A DNA stretch of 64,000 nt from Golubevia sp. BC0850. Its lineage: Eukaryota; Basidiomycota; Exobasidiomycetes; Golubeviales; Golubeviaceae. Each line of letters begins with the position of its first letter. Position 1 is the stretch's first letter. Shown piece by piece: positions 38,043 through 48,455 of this stretch. The translations under genes and the position numbers were made by a program. Location of the stretch: positions 62,001-126,000 of the forward strand of contig JAAVVG010000023.1 of the NCBI GenBank assembly GCA_012976225.1, given 5' to 3'. The notes below the pieces were generated by a model. It had not been told where the DNA came from and ran no database searches. It worked only from the letters and a program-made list of their open reading frames with translations.

Positions 38043-39155
38043 ATGCAATTCTCTTCCCTTCTAACTGCCTCCCTCGTCTTCGCCGGACTTGTCGCTGCTG
38101 ACTACGCGGCCTTGAAGTCTGACGTTGATGCCATTGAGTGAGTCTATTGGGAAGAGGCGAAAACTGGCTTCGTCGAACGCATCTGACCTCCTTTTCCTTC
38201 CCTTCTGGTTCTCAGCACCTCTGTCACCAAGCTCAACAACGACCTACAGGCTTCCTCCGGAACTTCTTACATTGGTGCTCTTGGAATCGACTCTGATGCC
38301 AAGGACACCAACAAGAAGGTCCAAGCCGCCACCACTGAAGCTGACAACACTGACTCTGTCACTGAAGCCCAAGGTGAGTTCTTTGCTCGAGTCGACTTGT
38401 CCTTCGCTTGGGAGAAAACTAAGCAATCCCCCCCCTTTTTCTTCTTTTTCTCCTCCAGCTCAAGAACTCATTGACGAATTGACCAACACCGAAGTCACCG
38501 TCAAGGCTGCCACTGACAGACTGTGAGAGCATTTTGCCATCCACTCTCCTTCTTGCCATGTGGACTAACCTCTTCTCCTGCTCTTTCTCGCTCACTTCTC
38601 GTACAGTATCGCCCTAGAGCCAAACTTCAAGAAGATTGGTGTTGCCGGAATCGCCAAGGGAGATGTCTCTGATCTACAAGCCTCCGTCAAGGCTTTCGGA
38701 GCCGCCGTCATTGCTAAGGTGAGTCGACAAATTGGGATTGGAACAAATTTCCATCAGCGTATCTACTGCTGCAGGTTGTTGAAGGGTGCCAAGGACCGTC
38801 ATCAAGTAGAAAAATCTAGCAGAACTGTGCTCTGACATCCTTTGCCCTTTTCTCATGTCTCTTCTGTCCCTCAGGCCCCAGCTGACAAGGTCGATGCTGC
38901 TAACGCTCTAGTTGCCAAGTACAACCAAGATCTCGCAAACGCTGGTACGTGTGCACGATACTTTTTGGGAGTTGTGAACGTCTTTTGAGCCTTTTGGGAG
39001 CCTCAGACTCACACTTTCTCTCTCCACTCTTCTATCTTTTCTTCTCCCTCACTTTCTCTTCCGCTCTACTCTTACCTTTTCTCTTCACTTTCTCTTCCGC
39101 TCTACTCTTACCTTTTCTCTTCCGTCCACAGCCGCCGCTTACGCCTCTGATTAAA
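38043..39155 (+). CDS. HsbA-like secreted cell-surface protein (copy A)
   Basis: Similar to hydrophobic surface-binding protein A/cell-wall mannoprotein 1 proteins, small all-helical secreted fungal proteins that bind hydrophobic surfaces or lipids. Exons 38043-38137, 38216-38373, 38459-38522, 38607-38718, 38875-38944 and 39133-39155 give 173 residues. The signal peptide is MQFSSLLTASLVFAGLVAA. The mature protein is Ala/Asp/Lys-rich amphipathic helix (LKSDVDAIDTSVTKLNNDLQ, AQELIDELTNTEVTVKAATD, VDAANALVAKYNQDLANAAA), has no cysteine and ends YASD. It is downstream of and parallel to chitin deacetylase A. Exons 3-6 and their introns are essentially identical to copy B. A TATA box and an HSE-like site precede it. 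Family assignment rests on signature features, not a search. Confidence 0.82.
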
Positions 39156-39314
39156 GCGAAGTCTTCAGCCTTTGTTTCGAAGTAGGGTTGGCTAACGATG
39201 TCGACGGACGACTTTCTCGCTCGCACTGTCTCTCATCTCTACTTTGTGACAATCTATACCTGCTGAAGCTTTAAAATCATGAAGGAAATTCGGAAACAAA
39301 TCCAGTGTTTGATC
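38456..39314 (+). repeat. Identity tract shared with HsbA-like B (inverted)
   Basis: Corresponds to 51103-51922 on the opposite strand. From the third exon through the stop codon the copies agree, introns included, apart from one length difference in the last intron. A handful of substitutions appear only in the last ~140 bp of 3' flank. The intron just upstream (38374-38458) is unrelated between the copies, so the tract edge is abrupt. Confidence 0.85.
39050..39121 (+). repeat. 36-bp tandem duplication in last intron of HsbA-like A
   Basis: Two perfect 36-bp units, 39050-39085 and 39086-39121, in pyrimidine-rich intron sequence just before the acceptor. Copy B has a single unit. This accounts for 36 of the 39-bp length difference between the otherwise matching tracts. 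Confidence 0.9.
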
Positions 39315-39429
39315 TGAGTGCATTGCTCGTCCTCGGAAGTCGGAAGGGGAAGTAAAACAGATCGCAACTGAAAAGTTGAGGACCTGTCTCTTGGTCTCTC
39401 TTCCCTCCTTATTCAGGACCTTGAACCAG

Positions 39430-39978
39430 TACTAGAGGGCCATTAAAAGTACCGGTACCATGGAAGTGATTATTTCGGAGGTGCTGGAGGCCCATACGTA
39501 TGCGGTCAGTAGTTCTTTTAATGTTGTTTGCCACCCCCCTCTTCCAACTCTCATCATCTCTCATTCCAATCTCTTGGTACCACGTCTACTCTCGTCTCAT
39601 CTCATTATCAAGCCAATATGTTGATCCTGGCCAAAAGCTAGGGCACTGCACGCAAGAGTGCCGATGAGAATCCTTCGCCATCCAATCATCGGCTGTGGGA
39701 GGCACTGCTCGCGACTACACTCACGATTTGGCCACCGCTATGATCACTTTCAACATCTGCATCGAGCCTACAGACGTCAACTGAACTGATGGATGGAAGT
39801 CTCATCTTCGAAGCTGTCACTCTCGTGGCAGAGAGCACCCATTTCTCTTGGTCCAACGACTCCAACATCGTTCGGTCAGGTTTAAGTGCAGTCTTCGATG
39901 TATTGGGTGGACCAGTCTCTGCCGATGGAGTCAAGTCTTGGTCTTACTTCGACAAACTCACCTTGACTCCAGCTTGAG
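39430..39978 (+). pseudogene. Possible decayed secreted-protein gene
   Basis: Three exon-like pieces lie in order on the plus strand. They encode YHGSDYFGGAGGPYVCG (about 39458-39506, followed by a GTCAGT donor), then SSAVGGTARDYTHDLATAMI and TFNICIEPTDVN (39650-39784), then EAVTLVAESTHFSWSNDSNI and VKSWSYFDKLTLTPA (39789-39978). The middle piece has an in-frame stop near 39663 and ends in a stop, and no start or signal peptide is visible. The last piece ends like a beta-sandwich carbohydrate-binding module, but I cannot name a family. It may instead be fortuitous. Confidence 0.3.
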
Positions 39979-40437
39979 GAGCCTTTCCGGACCGTGCTCG
40001 ACGACACATAACGTGTCAACGACGCCTTCACTCGCTCTTCTTCTTTCGATTCCAAGCTACTGACTCACTTTATTTTTTTCCCTCTTGTTTCCCCACTTAA
40101 TCTTGTTTACTGTCTCTGTGTCTGCACTCTGGTCTCTTCTGTTGCCTCGCAATTTATTGAAAAGACTACTTTTCTGATGTGATGTTCCATCCTATCCTGT
40201 GGCTAACGATTCAATCATCAAAGTCTGAAACTGGATTGAATTATGTAGAGAGAAATGAGTAACGAGAACAGATGAAGCTATTGTTACACTGGAATTGATA
40301 AGGAGAAGAGCGAAGAAGTTTTTGATTTGTGGAAAATTTGAACAAGGGAATGATTCGAATCTTTTGGAACTTAAACTAGAAAACACGAGAGCTTCGGATC
40401 TGTATGGAACAACAGTCGAAACGACTTGGCAAATCTA
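39979..40437. other. Convergent 3' region before RAD52
   Basis: 3' flank of RAD52 (minus strand) and sequence following the possible decayed gene. Otherwise empty. Confidence 0.4.
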
Positions 40438-43322
40438 TCAAGCCTTTTTTCTTTTGACGCTTCCATCTGCACCGGTAGTGAGAGCCTCCAAAGGAATTCT
40501 TTGATTAGCGCGAGTTCCTCCGCTTCTTTCCCTACCTACTCCACCCTCTGGACCACGCTTGACTCCATGGACCGGACTTGCTGGTTTGGGAGGATGAACG
40601 TAGGAGTGACCTCCAGTCTTTCCTTGAGCTGAATTGTTTGAAGCTTTCCCTGCTCCAGCTCCGTTGCTTCTTGCCTCGTTCCCTTCACGAGTGATTTGAG
40701 AGGCTGTAGAGAAACTGGAGCCGACGGCGATGGTTCCAGATTCAGCAGTTGTCTGAGAACGACGACCTAGAGATGAGGATCCGTTGGTGGAAGAGTTGCT
40801 GTTTGGCTTGGAGCTGTTGGCTGCAGATGCAGCAGGAGCACTAGAGACGTTTGAAGCTGGTAGTGCAGAAAGACTCGTAGGACCAGATTGTGGCGCGGAC
40901 TGATAGGGAGGGTAGAAAGGAGAAAACAAGGAAGTCAAGGCTCAGATTCCCGATTAGAAGGACGAAAGCTAGAGAAGACTTACACCCGAGCTATTGAAAC
41001 AAGCTTTGCTACGATTGAGCTTCTGTTGTTGAGCTTGAGGTTGAGCTTGAGGTTTCTGAGCGGATTCCATCTTGGGAGTGACGTCTGGTTGAGCTGGAGT
41101 TCCTTGGTTGAGAGCTTTTGAGAGAGGTTGAGGACTAAGAGCGATTCCACTGTCGTCAGCGTTGCTCCAAGCGATTCCAGATCCTCCCTTTTCAGCAGTC
41201 TCAACTCTTTCCCTTTCAGCAGAAGCTTTCGCTCGCATCTCCTCCTCCTCCATTTCCAAAGCAGCCTCCATAGCTTCTGGATCAATTGTCTCGTCTAGCT
41301 CGAGTTCGAATCCTCCTTCACCGTCGAACTCTGCCATTGCAGCGTCTTCGTCAAAAGCGGAGAACATCGCAGCGTCGTCCAGTCCATCGTCAAAGGCTTC
41401 GGTTTCAGGATGCTGTGGCGAGGCGAGCTTGGCTCTGTTGTTGTTTGATGAAGACGCTTCCGAAAGTGACTGTTGCTTGGTGGGAGAAGCAGCTTGCTTG
41501 GGCTTCGAAGGAGAGGTATGCTGCTGCTGCTTCTGTTGCTGTTGCTGCTTCTGAGCCGGATTCATTGAGGTCTTGCTATGAGAGTTGTTAGCAGGAGTAG
41601 TAGAAGAGCAGTTCATGTTGTTTTGACGAGATTGGTTCGCGGAGGCGGAAGAACCTGACTGTTGATTCTGCGGACGAGAAGGAGGTGGTGGAGGTCCCAT
41701 AGGGTGGCGTTGATCGCTCAAAACTCTAGAGGGTAGACCAGTACGTTGAAGAATTGAAGGATCGACCTTTGGAACTGGCTAAGAGGCAGGGACAAGGGAA
41801 AGAAGGGAGTGAACCGTCAGCCAAGTCGAACAGATCGGTTCAGAGGGAGACAAGGTGAGACTCACTTCTCTTTTCAGTTTGGAGATTTGATTGAGATGTT
41901 CCTTATCGTAGAGACAATTTCTGAGAGAGGGTTCGAAACAAGAGAGTGAGATCGCGAGGCTCGATGAGGGAGAGTCGGGAAGGAGTTGAGAAGATTCCAT
42001 CGCAAGAGTAGAACCTTACCCTAGAACATTTCCAAACTGTCTCAGGGTACGCTTCATAGCATCAGTTACGGACCCCTTCTTGACCTGAAGAGCGAGCAAA
42101 AGAGGGAAGAAAGAAGGTAACTCGGGTGCACCACGCATACACTCAAGGTTCACTGAGTTCCACTCACCTTTTGTAATGCCACACCTCTGTCTGGCTGACC
42201 ACTTATCATATCGTATCCGATATCCTTTGGGTGCAGACGACACAGGAAGGAGAAGATCAGCAAAGGGGAAGATGACGGCCATCGAGCGGATTTCAACTCA
42301 CTTCTTTGAAGGTGCCGTCTCTGAGAGTGATACGTGTAACACAAGATCCTCCGACCGACCATTTTCCGCTGCTGTTTTGATCCATCTGAACAGTTTCGGC
42401 AAAGATGAGAAGCTGGTCAGAGACATAGAAATTGGAAGATTCGTGGAGCTTGCTTCCTCTCCCTTTTGAACCCCGGGTAACCACTTTTTAACTAACATAA
42501 TCTATTTCCATCTTGATGATCTGAGAAGACCAGCCATTGAAGCCGAATACTCTATTAGCCAAATCGAGAGCCTTCCATCCTTCGAGATAGGTCAGCTCTG
42601 GTGGAGGAGTTGTCGAGGAGAGCGAATTTGGAAGAGATCAGCAAAGGCAGCCAGCTGGCTATGACTTGTATCATCCGGATTCGAGTTATGTGAAAGCTTC
42701 TGGTTCCATCCGCTCTGCCCAATGCTGTGAAGTCGCAGTGGCAAATGCTGGCTCAGTCCTGCTCCTCGCTATGGCCCTTCTCTCTTCCTCAAATGCAATC
42801 GTACTCACTTTTACTTCCAGGACCAGGTCTCTGTGTTGTACATTCAGGACCTAACTTCTTATCTAACAAAGCCTGCATGGTGGCGATCTTGATCATTGCA
42901 GATTCGCTTGCTTGATCAATGTTGTGTGAGAATAGATGAGAATTTGACAAGCCCACCTTTGCATGCTCAGTCTCATCTTCCTGATCCCAAGCGTTCAGAC
43001 CAGTAGACATGGTAGCTTTTCCTTCAAATGGAAACTCTTTCTTCTGGTTGCGGTAGTGATGTTGAGGAGGTGGATGAGAGGAGGGAGAGGATGACTGTTG
43101 TTGTTGGATGGAAAGGTTGTCTTGCTGTTGTTGCTTCATGTCTGAACCTTCGATAAAGAGCTTGTGTGAATCACCAAAGTTGGAATCAGAATTAACTCTG
43201 AAAGGGAATTGAGTTCTATCGAAGACTACCTTCTTGGCTTCTGCTTCTAAATGAAGTTGTTGTTCTAACTGTCCTCTTTCGAATTCTTCCAACTGGAGGC
43301 TGGATAGCTCAGCGGGTGACAT
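40438..43322 (-). CDS. RAD52: Rad52 recombination mediator
   Basis: Rad52 loads Rad51 on RPA-coated DNA and anneals single strands. The conserved annealing domain is spread over several exons. It reads MIKIATMQALLDKKLGPECT with TQRPGPGSK (near residue 165), ELTYLEGWKALDLANRVFGF with NGWSSQII (about 42520-42600), the exon carrying RITLRDGTFKE, then DIGYDMISGQPDRGVALQK, and VTDAMKRTLRQFGNVLG, which continues into NCLYDKEHLNQISKLKRE. The ~150 residues before this domain are Gln/Ser-rich and absent from short Rad52 forms. The long C-terminus has Gln repeats, a strongly acidic segment (AFDDGLDDAAMFSAFDEDAA) that may serve partner binding, and a basic end KRKKA. Start at 43322, ending TGA at 40438. 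Domain identity is clear; minor exon edges are approximate. Confidence 0.94.
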
Positions 43323-43521
43323 AGAGCCACGAGAAGTGGAAGATAGCGATTGAAGTGGATGAAGAATCTAAGCTGAGCAGGTGAAGTCAGTGTGAAGGTA
43401 GGTGGAGGAGCTTTTGGATGAGGAGAGGAGAGAGAGGAGAGGAGAGAGAGCGCGAGGGAATTGCTCCAGTGCACCTGATGCCTGCCTATACTGTATCACA
43501 TCCTTCCAATCTTTGTTCGAA
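43323..43521. promoter_or_regulatory. Bidirectional promoter RAD52/TAF6
   Basis: Only 199 bp separate the divergent RAD52 and TAF6 start codons. It contains AG-rich repeats (about 43415-43450) on the plus strand. Any promoter here must serve both genes. Confidence 0.6.
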
Positions 43522-46111
43522 ATGCCTCCAGGACGACCTTCTAATCAGTCACATCAGACGCATCAGAATGCTCAAGGAAGCAGCCAAGCAGGACTCAATA
43601 GCGCCAATCACAGCTCAGTCTATCCCATAGACACGGTGGTTGATGTAGCTGATCAGCTAGGAATTCCAAACTTGAAGCCTCAGATAGCCTCAGCCCTTGC
43701 TTCAGATATAGAGTATAGGATACGGTTTGTAGCTCAGGTGAGTTTCATGTCTTCCTCCGAAGGAGGTTCAGCGAACGGGTGGATCAGAGGAAGCAAGAAG
43801 GAATAGCAAGACACAGTAGTTCATCTCAATCTCTTCTCCCATCCACATCCTTTCACGCTTTATCTAATCTTCTGCTCGCCACGATTAGGAAGCGGCAAAG
43901 TTTATGAAACACGCAAAACGATCTCAGCTAAGGACGACAGACGTAGACGCTGCTCTAAGAGCTAGCAACATCGAGGTAAGTCTCCCTCTCTTCCTCAAGA
44001 CGCCAAGACCCCAGAAGTGATATCTGCTCAGCAGGATTGAACCAGACATGTGATGAATATGCTACAGTGAAGGTACTGGAAGCAGTGTGAACCTAGCAGA
44101 AAGTTCGCTATCTACGTTCTCCTTCCTCCTGCCACTCTCCGCCCGACTCGATCTTCTGCTGATAGATCTGCTCTTCCATCCTCTTCTAAATGCTTCCTTT
44201 GCAGCCAATCTATGGGTTCCTTCCAATTTCAGCAGGTCATTCTAGCGTAGTCAATTCCTCCAATCCTTCCTACGCTGGCCCATCTTTCAAGAAAGTTCAA
44301 ACCTCTTCCGGTCCTATTCACGTCGTCGACGACGAAGAAATTGATTTCGAGCAAGTTCTAGCTCAAGGAGGAGTTCGACCGAAGCTCAAAGCAGGGCAAG
44401 GAGTAGGATGGGGAGCTCACTGGTTAGCAGTAGAAGGAGTCCAACCAGCTGTACCGGAAAATCCTTCTCCTCTTTCGATAAGTCAGAAGAGGAACGATTT
44501 CCCTGGATCAGCTTCTAGATCAAACCCAAACGGTACTGGTGCTTCTCCATTCGCTTTCTCTGGTGGAGCTCAAGCAATTCTTAATTCGACTTCTACTCCT
44601 CAAGGTGTAGTGGCTAGACCTCTGATCAAGCATGTCTTGTCAAGAGAGCTTCAACTTTACTACGAACGATTGACAACTGCCATTACCAAACCACCAGCAA
44701 TCGCAGATGGAGATGTGGAAGAAGATGAAGAAGCAGAAGAAGGAAAGGTAGATGGTGAAGGAGATACAAGCATGGCTATCTTGGGAGGAACGAAAGGTTC
44801 GAAGTCGAAAGGAAAAGGTCGATCAAGCAATTCGAATTCCGTCGCCGCCACTGCTGCTGAAAGCAAAAAGCTTCTCAAGTCTTTCTCTAATAGAAGTTCT
44901 GGAAACACCGTTAGAGATGCTGCTTTTGCTAGTCTCAGAGGAGATCCAGGTCTTCATCAATTGGTTCCTTATCTCGTCCAGTGGGTCGGAGACAAGGTGG
45001 CTGGCACCCTATCTTCAACTCCACCACCACCTGCTTCTACAGCTACGGCAAGTCAGAATCAAAGAGAGGTGGAAGACGCCATCGCTGAAAGAGCGGGGGA
45101 GAATGCTGATGCTTTAGCTCAGATGATGAACGTGGTTCACGCTCTCCTCGTCAATCCCCACGTCTACATCGAGCCCTACGTGAGTAGATAGATCCACTCG
45201 AGCACTTACTTGGATGTCAGAACCATGATTCTGATGATACTGACATAAGCAAACCCATTTCTGTTCTCGCCACAGCTTCACCAACTTTTACCTTCAGTCC
45301 TTTCAGTTCTATTAACTTCATCTCTTTCAACTACAACCAAGCTCCTAGGGCCCTCTCCAACTTCTCTAAGACTCCGGTCCCACGCAGCTTCTCTTCTAGC
45401 ATACATCCTCAACGTTCACGGATCAGCCTATCCAACCTTAAGGCCAAGAATTGTGAAAACTCTCTTAGGAGCTCTTCTAGCTGGTTGTCCCTCTCTTTCA
45501 AGCGAAGGAACCATCGAAGAAGCAGAATCTCTTTTGAGACAAGAACTGGAACAAGGAACAGAAGGAGCTGACGAAGGTCCCAGGTCAAGTCCTGGAACGA
45601 AGCTAGGTGCAATCCTTGGCCTAAAATGCATCGGTAGTGGAGCTGTTCGGAAACTCTTGGAATCAACTCGTAAAGGAGATCAATCAGAAACTTTAGCAGA
45701 TGGAGAAGGATCTTCAAGCTTTGACGATGCTATTTTGAGAAGCTCTCCTTTGGCTAGAGTTGGAAGATGGTCGGATTCTTGGGAAAAGGAAAATGGAGAT
45801 GAGGAGAATCAATCGATGATAGATGAAATCAAGGTGAGCTTCCTCTGGCTGATGTTCAAGCCCTTGAAACACGAAACTGATTTCCGATTCGTTTCTTTGA
45901 CCTTTTCCCCCTTCTTCAGAAATCACTTTACGCTCTCGTTTCGCCTTTGGTCTTGCCATCACGCTCCGAAATCATCGAGAAGGAATCTTCAACTCTCAGA
46001 TCTCGATATGGAACTTTCTGGTTCGAAAAACTTCATGATGATACAAGAGCTAGAAGAGCTCTTGTTTTTTCAATTGACAAAGAGGAAGATGAATCGCAAC
46101 GAGTCGAATGA
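43522..46111 (+). CDS. TAF6: TFIID/SAGA subunit TAF6
   Basis: General transcription factor subunit that pairs with TAF9 through a histone fold. Exons 43522-43737, 43889-43975, 44205-45179, 45276-45833 and 45920-46111 total 2028 nt, 675 residues. The histone fold (~residues 35-105) reads YPIDTVVDVADQLGIPNLKP, then ASDIEYRIRFVAQEAAKFMK, HAKRSQLRTTDVDAALRASN and IEPIYGF. A linker with VDDEEIDFEQVLAQG follows. The C-terminal HEAT region has LSRELQLYYERLTTAI, LHQLVPYLVQWVGDKV, MMNVVHALLVNPHVYIEPY and LKCIGSGAVRKLLE. All four introns are phase 0. A 60-residue acidic/Lys-Ser insert sits within the HEAT region. Confidence 0.95.
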
Positions 46112-46278
46112 AAAAAGGATCCATGTCTTGATGTAATTGTAATATGAGACCACTTTGTTTGGGAAATCACAAAAGCTGATACAATCGCTTGGTATTCGCG
46201 AAAGACGAGAGCTGAATGGCTTATAGTACATTGACATTTAAAAAAGATGACGAGCAGATACAGCAAAGCAAGCCAAGT

Positions 46279-48341
46279 TCATTTTCTTCCCTGAAAAGTT
46301 TTCTGAAACTCCTTCGACCAATCAGGTTTAGAATTCTCCATTCTTTTAATACTTTCCAAATAAATCTCTCTCGAAGAAAGGGTTTCCATTTCTTCTTTCC
46401 CTCCCTCTCCCTCTCCCTTTTCACCTTTACTTGATTTTCTTCTAGTAACACTAGTATAATCAAAATTGCTCAACAATTCAATTCCAGTCAATTGTCTTTT
46501 CTCATTCCAACAATTATTAACACTAGTCAAATATTGCCGATTCCTAAATGGATCTTTATCCAATCTCTGAATCCTAATGTCCTTCCAATCGATTTTTCCT
46601 TCTTCATTATTAGGATGTTTAATCCCAATTTTCGGTGTCGACGATTTTTCAACTAGATTCCAAAAAGTAGTTGAATTTTGAAAAAGATTCTTGATTGAAG
46701 TTTCAATCTTTCTTTGGACTAATGAACCGATGATTCCTTCAGAAAACATATGATTTCGAATCCCAGTTTTTAGATCCAATGTTCCTTTCTGCTCTCCTCT
46801 TTCCTGTAAAGATCTATCAATCACCGGACTTTTAGGAAAGAAGAAAGGTGGGGAAAGATCCAGCGGAGATTCACCTTTCATCATAGGAAAAATGGCTCTT
46901 ATCCATTCTCCATCTTCTCCAACTTTAACCACTATCTGCTCAACTTCCTCACTCCAACCTCCAAGTCCGAAGGTCAATATTTCAGTTCCATCTCCACCAG
47001 GTTCGTTATATTCGAATTGTACCAAATGAATAGGCATTAAAACAGGATAACAAGCTAGAAGATCAACCTTTAAAGTAGTTGGATCGAATTTGAAAGTAGT
47101 AGTTGAAGAACTTGGTTCATTACTTTTTTCATTCCTCACAGCGTTTCCAGCTGAAACTGAAACTTCCAATTCATCGCCTTTAATTCCTCTAATGATTTGT
47201 TCTAATCTTACAGGTGAACTTGTGAATTCCAATAGATCAATCTTCAAATCTTCACGTAGTACTTTTTCACCTTTTGGACATTGTGGATTCAGATGATCTT
47301 TCCTTGACCAAAGCTCATACTTCAAAGGAGGATATTTTGGTTCCTCATCAGTCTTGCTTTCTGAAGCTAAAGCTGAACTTCTGGATTGTGAAAATCCATC
47401 TTGTAAGCTTTTTTGAAAGTCTTGAAAGATTGACAGACCTGCTTCTCTTAGAAAGAAGGTTGAATCCAGTTGTTCAGGTTGAGGTGGTCGGATTGGGAAG
47501 GAATGCATGGAAATCCAAGAATGACCTGGAAATCTGGAATTCATGGTGACGACTGATTAAGTACAGGAGAAGAGATTGCGAGGGTAAGAAGGAGGAATTG
47601 GAAGATGAACATTTTTGGGAAGAAAGAGACAAGGGTGAGAAGGCTTGGGGTGCATACAATAGTTACTCACAACTAGCAGTGGCTCTTCCGTCGTCACCTG
47701 TACATCTCATTTCGAAATTAGAATCTACTACCTAATAGTGTTAAAGGAAAAGGGGGGGGGAAGAGTAAGTAAGTCAGGTGGACATCTTGAGAGCTCTTTT
47801 CATCCTCATCTTCTGCTCCTTCTTGACAACTCTTTGATCCCATGAACCATTCCTTCATTGAACTCTTCTTCCATCAAATCATTCCACTCACCCAAGTAGG
47901 TAAATAAATGGCTCTTTCCCTGACCTTCCTAATTTCACCCTGTATAGTTCCATTCTCCAAGCCAAAAGCCCCATCAATTCCCAATGACTTTGTCAACTTT
48001 CTGGCCAAAAGAGCGAACAAATTCTTTAGGATGCCTCCGTGTAATTGATTTGCAGTGACGACAGCCAATTCAGGGATCCTCCGATCCAGAACTTCTGAAG
48101 ATAAGCGAAAGGGTAGAGTTACCACTTTTGGAGAGTTGGAGGGTGTCACAGCTTGCTTTGTTGAAGGAGTGGAGTTGGAGCTGTAGTTAGGTCGAGTTGA
48201 ATAAGAAGTTGAGATTGAAGTTGAAGGAGAAGAGAAGGTAGCTCCAAGATGATGCTTGACTCTAGTACTTCTACTTGCTCGACTGGCTATCACCTTTCTT
48301 CCGATTGGAGTTCTGGAGATTACGATCAGCTTGGAATTCAT
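46279..48341 (-). CDS. Probable mitochondrial protein of unknown function
   Basis: Exons 47892-48341, 47671-47731 and 46279-47552 join in frame to 594 residues. The N-terminus is basic and Ser/Thr-rich with few acids (VISRTPIGRKVIASRASRST), a good mitochondrial presequence. Conserved-looking blocks are RAIYLPTWVVDSNFEMRC (formed across intron 1), FVTMNSRFPGHSWISMHSFP (across intron 2), KYPPLKYELW, and DLLACYPVLMPIHLVQFEY, then a Lys/Glu-rich C-terminus. I think related proteins occur in other basidiomycetes, but I cannot name the family. It is convergent with TAF6 (167-bp gap) and head-to-head with the hydrolase gene. Confidence 0.75.
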
Positions 48342-48455
48342 TCTCCAAATCTACTCGGATTCCCCAATCTTTGTTGTATGTCTGTTGATACGTTGATGGT
48401 TGTCGCGGCTATAATTCATTGTTCTTCTTGCCTTTCGACCATCGACCTCTCGACG
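48342..48455. promoter_or_regulatory. Very short bidirectional promoter
   Basis: 114 bp between the divergent start codons of the mitochondrial protein and the membrane hydrolase. The upstream hydrolase frame stays open past 48249, so leader or start choice may differ, but the predicted membrane anchor favours the start at 48456. Confidence 0.5.
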
